Shown one piece after another: positions 34,519 through 42,151 of a DNA stretch of 64,000 nucleotides (its first letter is position 1; every line of letters begins with the position of its first letter). The notes below the pieces were generated by a model, which had not been told where the DNA came from, made no database searches, and saw only the letters and a program-made list of their open reading frames with translations. The position numbers and the translations under genes were made by a program. Source of the stretch: Bifidobacterium aerophilum (GTDB taxonomy: Bacteria > Actinomycetota > Actinomycetes > Actinomycetales > Bifidobacteriaceae); NCBI RefSeq assembly GCF_010667685.1, contig NZ_WHZW01000010.1:53037-117036 (forward strand), in the 5' to 3' direction.

Positions 34519-36417
34519 TCACGCCCCGATCAGGCCGAGCATCTGCGGCACGCTCTTCTTGCCGAACTCGACCTTCTGCTCGCCGCCCTGGTTGATGACG
34601 ATGCACGGCACGCTCATCGCGCCGTACTGGTCCTTCAGCTCGGGGAAGTGCGAGATGTCGTACGCTTCCGCTCGCACGCCGGGGTTGAGCGACGCGATGC
34701 GCTGCGAGGCGAGCACCGTCTCCGGGCACATCGTGCAGGTGAGCGACACGAGGATCATGATGTCGGTCGGGCTGGCCGCAGTCGCACGTTCGCGCAAGTC
34801 GTCGTCGATCGGCTGGCCCGGGCCGGCCGCGTTGTACAGTCCCAGCACGAACGAGTTGAACTCGTGCCCGCTCGGCACGCCGTGGAACGCGAGTCCGGTC
34901 GCCGTCAGTCGGCCGGCGGACTCATCCCACACGCACAGACGCACGGCAGGACGCGCGACCGGCAGCAGCCCGGCCGGGTCGAATTCGGCGCGACCGTTGT
35001 CGTCCAGCGATCCGTACACCGACAGTTCGGTACCGCCGGGCAGCACGATCGTCGCCGGCTCGCCGACCACCAGTTCCGTCGGTGCGCTCTCACCATCAAC
35101 GGACGAGACCAAGCCGGCCGCATCGATCGCGACCGAATTCAGCTTGCCGCCGGACAGCGCGACCATCTCGCCGATAAATCCCTGCAATTCCGCGGACAGC
35201 GGGGTATCGTCCAGTTCCAGCGCGAGCGTGACCGGCCGGGTCATGCGGCCGAAGACGACGCCGAGCTGCTGCTTGATCGCGGCGGAGAACAGTTCGCCGG
35301 GCTTCTTCGCGGTCTGCGCGGCGGCCGCGGCGGCATCCGCGCTGCGCTTGACCGGCGCGGGGGCGGGCGTGGTGCCGGCGTTCGCAGCGACACTTACGTT
35401 CGCTGTCGCGCTCGCTTCGGCCTGCTCGTACACGCTCGCGGTCGGGCGCGGCGGCACGAGTCCGGTCTTTTCACTCATCGACTTGGCGTAGCGTTCCAGT
35501 TCGACGGCCGCGATCGCGCCGTCGGCGGTCGCGGTGACGACCTGACGCAGGTTCTTGACGCGCAGGTCGCCGGCCGCGTACACGCCCGGCACCGACGTCT
35601 CGAGATAGCCGTGCGTGACCACATAGCCGTGATCGTCGAGTTCGACGACCCCGCGCACGAGATCGGTCGCGGGCACGTATCCGGCGAACACGAACACGCC
35701 GAACGTGCCGTCATCAGCCGGCTTCCATGTCTCCGTCTCGCCGGTCTCGACGTTGCGGACCGTCGCCTCGCGCAGGCCGCCCTGACCGGCGGTCACACCG
35801 TCAAGCACCGTGTTGTAGCGCACGTCGATCTTCGGGTTCTTCTTCGTTTCCGCCGCGACGGACGCATCACAGGTGAAATCGGGCTCGCGCACAAGCACAG
35901 TGACCTTGCTCGCGTACTTGGTGAGGAACACGGATTCCTCGGCCGCCGCGAATCCGCCGCCGACAACCAGGACCTCGCGGCCGGTGAAGAACTCGCCGTC
36001 GCAGGTGGCGCAGTAGGCCACGCCGCGGCCCGCATATTCGGCCTCGCCCTCGAAGCCGAGCTTGCGCGGGGAGGCGCCAGTGGCGAGCACGATGCCGAAC
36101 GTGCGCAGGTCGCCGCGCGAGGTGTGTACGGTTTTGATGTCGCCGTCGACATCGAGTCCGGTGGCTTCCGCGGACAGGAACTCCGCGCCGAAATCGCGAG
36201 CCTGCTGACGCATGGTCTGGGTGAGCGCGCGGCCGGTCGTGCGGCCGACGCCCGGGTAGTTCACGACTTCGTTGGTGATGGTGATCTGACCACCGAAATC
36301 GTCCTTTTCGAGCACGAGCACGCGGTAGCGGGCGCGCGCAAGGTACAGGCCCGCGGTGAGTCCCGCCGGACCGCCGCCGATCACCACCACATCGTAGAGA
36401 TTGCTGGTATCAGTCAT
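34519..36417 (-). CDS. Thioredoxin reductase-like flavoprotein fused to AhpF-type thioredoxin domain
   Basis: A 632-aa protein that very likely reduces the AhpC peroxiredoxin encoded just upstream. Residues 1-320 are a thioredoxin-reductase module: FAD motif VVIGGGPAGLTAG, redox pair CATC (Cys136/Cys139), NADPH motif VVGGGFAAAEES and second FAD motif GVYAAGDLR. After an Ala/Pro linker (about 325-385) comes a double-thioredoxin-fold domain with Cys561/Cys564 (CTMC). This is the domain that stands at the N-terminus in classical AhpF, so the order is inverted. The start at 36417 has AAAGGAG. A terminator-like hairpin (36458-36481) lies between it and ahpC, probably giving more AhpC than reductase. 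Confidence 0.9.
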   Translation of the reverse strand: MTDTSNLYDVVVIGGGPAGLTAGLYLARARYRVLVLEKDDFGGQITITNEVVNYPGVGRTTGRALTQTMRQQARDFGAEFLSAEATGLDVDGDIKTVHTSRGDLRTFGIVLATGASPRKLGFEGEAEYAGRGVAYCATCDGEFFTGREVLVVGGGFAAAEESVFLTKYASKVTVLVREPDFTCDASVAAETKKNPKIDVRYNTVLDGVTAGQGGLREATVRNVETGETETWKPADDGTFGVFVFAGYVPATDLVRGVVELDDHGYVVTHGYLETSVPGVYAAGDLRVKNLRQVVTATADGAIAAVELERYAKSMSEKTGLVPPRPTASVYEQAEASATANVSVAANAGTTPAPAPVKRSADAAAAAAQTAKKPGELFSAAIKQQLGVVFGRMTRPVTLALELDDTPLSAELQGFIGEMVALSGGKLNSVAIDAAGLVSSVDGESAPTELVVGEPATIVLPGGTELSVYGSLDDNGRAEFDPAGLLPVARPAVRLCVWDESAGRLTATGLAFHGVPSGHEFNSFVLGLYNAAGPGQPIDDDLRERATAASPTDIMILVSLTCTMCPETVLASQRIASLNPGVRAEAYDISHFPELKDQYGAMSVPCIVINQGGEQKVEFGKKSVPQMLGLIGA

Positions 36418-36457
36418 GAAAAAGCTCCTTTGCACCACAGGAAAACGAGATGAAAAC

Positions 36458-36481
36458 GGCTCCCTCACGCGAGGGAGCCGC
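36458..36481 (-). terminator. Attenuator-like terminator between ahpC and the reductase
   Basis: CGGCTCCCTC/GAGGGAGCCG, a perfect 10-bp stem with a four-base loop; on the minus strand it is followed by TTTTCATCTCGTTTT. It lies 14 bases after the ahpC stop and 41 bases before the reductase start. Confidence 0.75.
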
Positions 36482-36495
36482 AGAAAACGTCACGA

Positions 36496-37059
36496 TCAGA
36501 GCAGGCCGACCAGATCGAGGCTCGGCTCGATGGTGTCCTCACCCGGCTGCCACTTGGCCGGGCAGACCTGGTCGCCGTGCTCGTACACGAACTGCGAGGC
36601 CTGCACGCGGCGCAGCAGCTCGTCCGCATTGCGTCCGACGTTCGAGGAGATGACCTCGTACGCCACGACCTTGCCTTCGGGGTTCACGATGAAGTCGCCG
36701 CGCTCGGCCATGCCGTCGGCTTCGTTGTAGGTGTCGAGGTCGCGCGCGAGCAGCGCGGTCGGGTCGGCCAGCATCGGGTACTGGATCTTCGCGATCTTCT
36801 CGTTCGCGTCGTGCCACGCCTTGTGCACGAAGTGCGTGTCGGTCGAGACGGAGTAGATCTCGCAGCCGATCTTCTTGAAGTCCTCGTACTTCGCGGCGAG
36901 GTCCTCGAGCTCGGTCGGGCACACGAACGTGAAGTCGGCCGGGTAGAAGAAGAACACGGACCAGTGGCCGAGCACGTCGTCCTTGGTCACCTCGTGGAAT
37001 TCGTTGTTCTGGAAGGCCTGCACCTTGAAATCGGTGAGCTCGTGCTGCAGCAGGGTCAT
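36496..37059 (-). CDS. ahpC: Alkyl hydroperoxide reductase subunit C (peroxiredoxin)
   Basis: A 187-aa typical 2-Cys peroxiredoxin. The peroxidatic Cys47 is in ADFTFVCPTE and the resolving Cys near residue 165 is in GDQVCPAKWQPG; other AhpC motifs are SVSTDTHFVHKAWHD and RGDFIVNPEG. It reduces hydrogen peroxide and organic peroxides in the cytoplasm, with electrons from the flavoprotein encoded downstream. The start at 37059 is preceded by AAAGGA. It is first in a two-gene operon. Confidence 0.96.
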   Translation of the reverse strand: MTLLQHELTDFKVQAFQNNEFHEVTKDDVLGHWSVFFFYPADFTFVCPTELEDLAAKYEDFKKIGCEIYSVSTDTHFVHKAWHDANEKIAKIQYPMLADPTALLARDLDTYNEADGMAERGDFIVNPEGKVVAYEVISSNVGRNADELLRRVQASQFVYEHGDQVCPAKWQPGEDTIEPSLDLVGLL

Positions 37060-37252
37060 CGTCGTTCCTTTCTGAAAAACTCGGCGTTCCGCTCGGGATA
37101 CGCGTTCCCGAGCACCGTTTTCTATCGTATCCCGGCCGTCCGCGCCGCGCCGAGTCCCTGCGCCGGCAGCGCACATGAGAATAATCACACCGCAAATCAG
37201 CATGACGTTGCCTTACTATGGATGCATTCGGACCACGTCGAAGAGGAGCATC

Positions 37253-37984
37253 ATGTCAGCAGACCAGTTCGAACAGAACCCCGACAATACCGTCAACCCG
37301 GACGACGCCGACGGCGCGCAGCGCGAGTCGACCGCAAACTCGACGTGGAGTCGTCTGCTGGCCGGCAATCGCCGGTTCGCGGAAGGCAAGCCGGAGCATC
37401 CGTGGCAGGACACGACCACGCGCGAGTCGCTGATCGATCGGCAGAATCCGGACGCGGCGGTGCTTTCCTGCTCGGATTCGCGAGTGCCGCCGGAGATCAT
37501 TTTCGATGCCGGACTGGGCGACCTGTTCACCGTGCGCACCGCCGGACAGGTGCTGGATGACGCGGTGATCGCGTCGCTCGAATACGCCGTCAGCAAGTTG
37601 CACGTGAGTCTGCTGGTGATCCTCGGCCACGAGGGATGCGGCGCGATCGACATGGCCGCACGCGAGCTGGACGAGATGATCGAAGCGACGACGCACGATC
37701 CGGCCAGCTCGTTGGAGGCCGCCGAGGCGATCGACGATCTGGACGAGCGGATCGCGGAAGCCGAATCGATCATGCTGCGCACGGTCGGCATGTCGGTGTG
37801 GCAGGCGAGGCAGGCCGAACTGGATGCGCACGAGGACTTCGAACGCGTGCACGTGGCACACACGATCGAGGAGCTGGTCACGCGTTCCGAGGTGATCCAG
37901 GACGCGCTGGCCCACGACAAGCTCATGATCGTCGGCGCGCGCTACCAGCTCACCACCGGCAAGGTCGAGGTGCTCAGTTTCTGA
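37253..37984 (+). CDS. Beta-class carbonic anhydrase
   Basis: A 243-aa beta-carbonic anhydrase that interconverts carbon dioxide and bicarbonate. Zinc ligands are Cys73 (SCSDSRVPPE), His126 and Cys129 (GHEGCGAI); the Asp-Arg dyad is within CSDSR. The N-terminal 30 residues are polar and variable. The start at 37253 has GAGGAG upstream and gives a normal length; a longer frame upstream lacks a binding site. Bicarbonate supply is needed for carboxylation under the low-CO2 growth of fermentative actinobacteria. It is divergent from ahpC with about 190 bases between. Confidence 0.93.
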   Translation: MSADQFEQNPDNTVNPDDADGAQRESTANSTWSRLLAGNRRFAEGKPEHPWQDTTTRESLIDRQNPDAAVLSCSDSRVPPEIIFDAGLGDLFTVRTAGQVLDDAVIASLEYAVSKLHVSLLVILGHEGCGAIDMAARELDEMIEATTHDPASSLEAAEAIDDLDERIAEAESIMLRTVGMSVWQARQAELDAHEDFERVHVAHTIEELVTRSEVIQDALAHDKLMIVGARYQLTTGKVEVLSF

Positions 37985-38021
37985 CCCCTCCCAAGTCGGA
38001 CCGGACTGGACCGGGCCGGCG

Positions 38022-38192
38022 GAATGTGGGGATGGAGACACCAATAACCGCCGAATATCCGCTTCCACATGGTGTCTTTGTCCCCACTTTTGGGAATGTG
38101 GGGACAAAGACACCAAATATTTCGATTTTCGGGAATTATCTGGTATCTCCATCCCCACATTCGAAAATATGCGTCCGTCTATCCCCACATTC
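38022..38192. repeat. Nested palindrome built on TGTGGGGA words
   Basis: The outer arms, 38022-38043 (GAATGTGGGGATGGAGACAC, then CA) and 38141-38162, match over 22 bp with one mismatch. The inner arms 38070-38087 (TGGTGTCTTTGTCCCCAC) and 38098-38115 are perfectly complementary over 18 bp with a ten-base loop. A further single arm (TCTATCCCCACATTC) is at 38178-38192. It lies between the carbonic anhydrase and CBS-protein genes. Confidence 0.7.
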
Positions 38193-38244
38193 AGGGTTCC
38201 TCCGCTTATCCTGATTGACGTGCCACACCTCTAGAGTGGAGGGC

Positions 38245-39546
38245 ATGTCACTTGGTATGAACATCCTCCTGATCTTCGTCTTCCTGCTCCTCGGTTCCGT
38301 GTTTTCCGGCACCGAACTCGCGCTCGTTTCGCTGCGCGGCTCGCAGGTCGACCAGATGGAACAGGAGGATGCCCGCGGCGCCCGCGTGGCGAAGATCGCC
38401 CGCGACCCGAACACGTTCCTGTCCACCGTGCAGATCGGCGTGACGCTCTGCGGCTTCCTGTCCGCATCGTTCGGCGAATCGTCGATCTCCCCGTACATCG
38501 TGCCCGTCGTCGAAAGCTGGGGCGTGCCCGCGCACATCGCCGCGCCGCTGACCACCATCAGCCTCACGCTCATCATCTCGTACTGCTCGATCGTCATCTC
38601 GGAAATGGTGCCGAAGCGCATCGCCATGCAGCGCACCGAACAGATCGCGCGCGCCGTCGTGCCCGCGATCGACATCTTCGCGACGATCTGCCGTCCGATC
38701 ATCTGGCTCATCGGCAAGAACACGAACGGCATCGTCCGCCTGCTCGGCTTCGATCCGAACGAGACGGAAAGCGAGGTTTCCGACGACGAGCTGCGCGTGC
38801 TGGTCAACACGAACACGTCGCTGAGCAAGGACGAACGCACGATCCTGGACGACGTCTTCGACGCGTCCGAAACGATCGTGGCCGAAGTCATGCGCCCGCG
38901 TGCGGACGTCGTGTTCCTTGACGGCTCGCAGTCGATCGCCGACGCGGCCGCCTACGTGCGCGAGATGCCGTACTCGCGTTACCCGGTCACCGGCAAGGAC
39001 TTCGACGACGTGATCGGCTTCGTGCACGTGCGCGACCTGCTCGACGTGCGCGACCCGAACGCGAAGACCGTGGCCGACGTGACGCGAGAGGGAATCTCGC
39101 TGCCGGGCACGTCGAAGCTGCTGCCGAGCCTGTCGCTGCTGCGCAAGCGCGGCATCCACCTCGCCGTGGTGATCGACGAGTACGGCGGCACCGACGGCAT
39201 CGTGACGCTGGAGGACATGACCGAGGAACTCGTGGGCGACATCCGCGACGAATACGATCTGCCGGAGGAGTCGGGCAAGACCGGCAAGAATGGGCGCACC
39301 GCGTTCGTGAACGGCGTGGCGACGATCGACGGCGGCATGACGATCGAGGACTTCGACGACCTGACCGGCATCGAACTTGAGGACGGCCCGTACGAGACGG
39401 TGGCCGGATACTTCCTTGCGCACACCGGCAAGATGGGCGAGGAGGGCGACGTACTGCACTCCGACGACGGCTACGACATGGTGGTCACCAAGGTCGACGG
39501 TCGCCGCATCGAAACGATCGAGGTACGTAAGGCTGCCGAGGCGTAA
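38245..39546 (+). CDS. CNNM/CorC-type membrane protein with CBS domains
   Basis: A 433-aa protein of the 'hemolysin-like' CNNM/CorC family. The N-terminal DUF21 (CNNM) domain has three to four helices (LLIFVFLLLGSVFSGTELAL, TVQIGVTLCGFLSASF and SEMVPKRIA). A CBS pair (about 205-330; MRPRADVVFLDGSQSIADAA, VVIDEYGGTDGIVTLEDM) and a CorC_HlyC domain (about 345-430) follow. Family members are linked to Mg2+/Co2+ handling or membrane integrity rather than true haemolysis. Start 38245 has GGAGG very close; 38257 (MNILL) is the alternative. A hairpin terminator lies at 39706-39736. Confidence 0.9.
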   Translation: MSLGMNILLIFVFLLLGSVFSGTELALVSLRGSQVDQMEQEDARGARVAKIARDPNTFLSTVQIGVTLCGFLSASFGESSISPYIVPVVESWGVPAHIAAPLTTISLTLIISYCSIVISEMVPKRIAMQRTEQIARAVVPAIDIFATICRPIIWLIGKNTNGIVRLLGFDPNETESEVSDDELRVLVNTNTSLSKDERTILDDVFDASETIVAEVMRPRADVVFLDGSQSIADAAAYVREMPYSRYPVTGKDFDDVIGFVHVRDLLDVRDPNAKTVADVTREGISLPGTSKLLPSLSLLRKRGIHLAVVIDEYGGTDGIVTLEDMTEELVGDIRDEYDLPEESGKTGKNGRTAFVNGVATIDGGMTIEDFDDLTGIELEDGPYETVAGYFLAHTGKMGEEGDVLHSDDGYDMVVTKVDGRRIETIEVRKAAEA

Positions 39547-39894
39547 AGCGGACAGTCCAGTGGACTGTCCGTAGCCGAGGCCTGAGCGAAACGGTAGTTG
39601 AGCGAAGGCAACATTGGGCCTCGCCAACGGCGAGTCCATAATTGCCGATACCCGATCACGCGCCGGTGGCCGAGGTGTAACGCAGCCGCAGAACTCACCT
39701 GACATGATGCCCGTTCCCTGTTGGGGAGCGGGCATCGTTCGTTGTGAGGGGAATGGCTTGGACAGCGGTCATGGCAGTGCGGGATACGCACTGTGAGATA
39801 CGACACTGTCGGACCGCGTGTGGCGGCGGGCCGGGGACCGTAGAGTGGATATACCCGGCTCCCACAAGAAGCCAACCACCGAAAGGAGCAAGTC
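39547..39894. other. Gap with two palindromes between the CBS protein and dps
   Basis: CGGACAGTCCA/TGGACTGTCCG (39549-39571) is an 11-bp palindrome with a one-base centre, just after the stop. GATGCCCGTTCCC (39706-39718) pairs with 39723-39736 as a probable terminator. No gene seen; the dps promoter should lie near 39800-39860. Confidence 0.5.
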
Positions 39895-40374
39895 ATGACG
39901 CTTGCATTCGTTGTTCCCGGACTCGACGAGGCCACGTCCGAAAAGGCCATCGCCATCCTGCAGAACCGTCTCAGCCAGGAGCAGGAGGCCGCGCTGGTGC
40001 TCAAGCACGCGCATTGGAACGTGACCGGACCGAACTTCATCGCCGTGCATGAGATGCTCGACCCGGAGGTCGAATCCGTGCTGGCTCAGGCCGACGAGAC
40101 GGCCGAGCGTATCGCCACGCTGGGCGGCACCCCGGACGGCCGCGCGGACGCCATCACCCGCAACCGTACGTGGAAGCCGTTCGACGTCGAAGGTCGCGCC
40201 GGCACCACCGCCTATCTCGAGGCGCTGATCGAATACTACGACGCGTTCATCGCCGAGGACCGCCGCGCCGTGGCTGAACTTGACGAGCTGGACTTCGTCA
40301 GCTCCAACGTCATTCAGGACCACGTCCAGCAGCTCGAGAAGTTCCAGTGGTTCATGCGCAGCCATTTGGCGTAG
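39895..40374 (+). CDS. dps: Dps family DNA-protecting ferritin-like protein
   Basis: A 159-aa Dps mini-ferritin that forms a 12-subunit shell, stores iron and protects DNA from peroxide. The ferroxidase signature is LVLKHAHWNVTGPNFIAVHE, followed by the acidic residues of DPEVESVLAQADETAERI in the partner subunit. AAAGGAG seven bases before the ATG supports the start. Its placement near ahpC and the reductase fits an oxidative-stress neighbourhood, but each has its own promoter. Confidence 0.94.
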   Translation: MTLAFVVPGLDEATSEKAIAILQNRLSQEQEAALVLKHAHWNVTGPNFIAVHEMLDPEVESVLAQADETAERIATLGGTPDGRADAITRNRTWKPFDVEGRAGTTAYLEALIEYYDAFIAEDRRAVAELDELDFVSSNVIQDHVQQLEKFQWFMRSHLA

Positions 40375-40497
40375 CGCACAACGCTCTACCGCGCGGTTGA
40401 CATACACTGAAACCGTCTCGGTTTCTCTACCTCGAACCCGTTATTGGATCTGGGCGTGAGAGGCCATTACGCTCGTTTCGCAGGAAGCGACCTTATA

Positions 40498-40537
40498 CAG
40501 CGTCCTTATGCGGCTCACCGGTCGCATAAGGACGCTG
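40498..40537. terminator. 15-bp perfect palindrome between dps and the metallopeptidase
   Basis: CAGCGTCCTTATGCG (40498-40512) pairs perfectly with CGCATAAGGACGCTG (40523-40537) around a ten-base loop, between two converging genes. A likely bidirectional terminator. Confidence 0.65.
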
Positions 40538-40564
40538 TTGCATTGTGCTCACATATGGACTCAG

Positions 40565-41194
40565 TTACGGCCGTCGCATCACCGGCTGCCGGTCAAGCTC
40601 GCGTTTGAGCCGCCGCCAATCCGGCTGATACATGTCCATGCGCCGCTGGAATTCGGGACCGTGACCGCGCGTGTTCCACAAATGCGTCATCTCGTGCACC
40701 AGCACGGATTCCAGGAACTTCGGATCCATCAGCCCCAGTTGCAGGTTCAGCCGGATCCGCCCGGTCTTGGGCGTGCACGACCCCCATCGCGAGGTCATGA
40801 CGCGCAACGAGATATGCGAGGGGGCACGGCCGATAATCGGCTCCCATTTCGCCAGCAATCCAGGCAATGCGGCACGGATCGACGCCTCGGCCCGGCGCGC
40901 AAGCTCGTCCGTCCAGACCGGCGCATTCTGCGCCCCGCCCGAGCCTCCTCCCGCCAGACCGCTCAATCGGCTCCGCTGCAACGCGATCCATTCACGCCGC
41001 GACCGCACGAAATCGACGATCTGCCTCTCGCTCATGCGGGCCGGCGCGGAAATCTCCACGTCACCGTCAGCGGAACGCACGCGCAGATACATGTTCTTGA
41101 TCGGCTTGCGCGTCACCGTCACCGGCAATCCATCAACATCGATCCGTGTCGTCCGGACGCGTCCGGACGTCGCCCGTCGTGTCTCCGAAGCCAC
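40565..41194 (-). CDS. YgjP-like (DUF45) zinc metallopeptidase
   Basis: A 209-aa protein of the YgjP/WLM metallopeptidase family. The zinc motif is VHEMTHLWNTRGHGPEF (HExxH plus a distal His); the other family signatures are SRWGSCTPKTGRIRLNLQL and the N-terminal IKNMYLRVRSADGDVEISAP. The start is GTG, three bases after the stop of the upstream gene, so the two are translationally coupled. In other bacteria such proteins often lie next to nuclease or restriction genes, but none is seen here. Cytoplasmic; substrate unknown. Confidence 0.88.
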   Translation of the reverse strand: MASETRRATSGRVRTTRIDVDGLPVTVTRKPIKNMYLRVRSADGDVEISAPARMSERQIVDFVRSRREWIALQRSRLSGLAGGGSGGAQNAPVWTDELARRAEASIRAALPGLLAKWEPIIGRAPSHISLRVMTSRWGSCTPKTGRIRLNLQLGLMDPKFLESVLVHEMTHLWNTRGHGPEFQRRMDMYQPDWRRLKRELDRQPVMRRP

Positions 41195-41197
41195 CGG

Positions 41198-42049
41198 TCA
41201 GCGCAGCTGTCCGGTACCGGTGCCGACCTTGCCGCCGTCAAGCAGGAACCGCTTCATGTTGCGCTGTAGCGAGGTATCTTCGGGAAGCGCCTCGACGGGC
41301 AACGGGGAACGCCGGAACACCCATTCGCGCCAGTCCTGCGCGTCCGGGTTCGTTTCGAGAATGTCGAAACGATGCTGGAATGCGAGGATATGCGAGCTGG
41401 ACGGCAGCAGTTCGTTCAATGCGGGAGACAGCAGCCAGGATTCGCACGCATACGGCAGCTGCGCCCATTCGGGGAAGAACCGTGCGAAGAACGCGCGGGA
41501 CTTGGCGATCGACAGGTCGCAATGGTCGGGATCGAGACGCGCGTCGGACGGAATGTGCATGCTGACGACGCGGGACGACCCGAGACAGGCCGGCACGTAT
41601 TCGTAGGCGAGTTCGAATTCCAGATCGCCGAGACGGAACAGTCGGGTGCTCAGCTGACGGTACGTCCAGAAGTCGCGGTCGAACCCGTAGGTGCCGTAGC
41701 TGGCCTTGTGCTCGCCGACGAACCGCGTGAAGCAGGCCATTGTCGCGTCGAATACCGGGTCGGAGATGCCGAGACGGCAGTATTCGCGGAACGTGTACTG
41801 TCCGGCAGCGTACAGCATCCAGTACAGCATGCGCATGCCGTCCGGATCCTCGCCGATGACGGACTTGAGCGCAAGCCACGACTCTCCCCGTCGCTGAGGT
41901 TCGGTAAGCCCGCGTACGGCGTCCATGCCTTCGTCAGGCAGCGTTTCGCCGTTCTCTTCGAGGGTACGCAGCATCGCCGCAACCGGCTCGAACATGCCGA
42001 TGCGGGCGGCCACTTCCATAACCGTCAAGCGATTGTTGCAATCGTCCAT
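41198..42049 (-). CDS. Acyltransferase-like protein (NAT_N/GNAT_C type)
   Basis: A 283-aa protein resembling bifidobacterial proteins annotated as 'acyltransferase domain-containing'. These have an N-terminal helical NAT_N part and a GNAT-like C-terminal part (about residues 140-260; ELAYEYVPACLGSSRVVSMH and SIAKSRAFFARFFPEW). No enzymatic activity can be read from the sequence. It is first in a two-gene operon with the metallopeptidase. Assignment rests on remembered family patterns, so treat it as tentative. Confidence 0.65.
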   Translation of the reverse strand: MDDCNNRLTVMEVAARIGMFEPVAAMLRTLEENGETLPDEGMDAVRGLTEPQRRGESWLALKSVIGEDPDGMRMLYWMLYAAGQYTFREYCRLGISDPVFDATMACFTRFVGEHKASYGTYGFDRDFWTYRQLSTRLFRLGDLEFELAYEYVPACLGSSRVVSMHIPSDARLDPDHCDLSIAKSRAFFARFFPEWAQLPYACESWLLSPALNELLPSSSHILAFQHRFDILETNPDAQDWREWVFRRSPLPVEALPEDTSLQRNMKRFLLDGGKVGTGTGQLR

Positions 42050-42151
42050 CCCACCACACTTCTCTTCTTCTCTATGGGATCTGCCCGGACGACTCTACCA
42101 GCGAACGTCGGGGGAAGGCAACGGACGACCGAACATCGGTCACGCATGCGG

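Noticed and set aside
34486..36453. AAAGGAGGG followed by ATG (34496) opening a long + strand frame
   Set aside because: The frame is the complement of the reductase gene and encodes no known fold; the binding-site match is chance.
38215..38244. TTG start for the CBS-domain protein
   Set aside because: It would add MTCHTSRVEG without a binding site; ATG 38245 or 38257 precedes the first membrane helix, as in the family.
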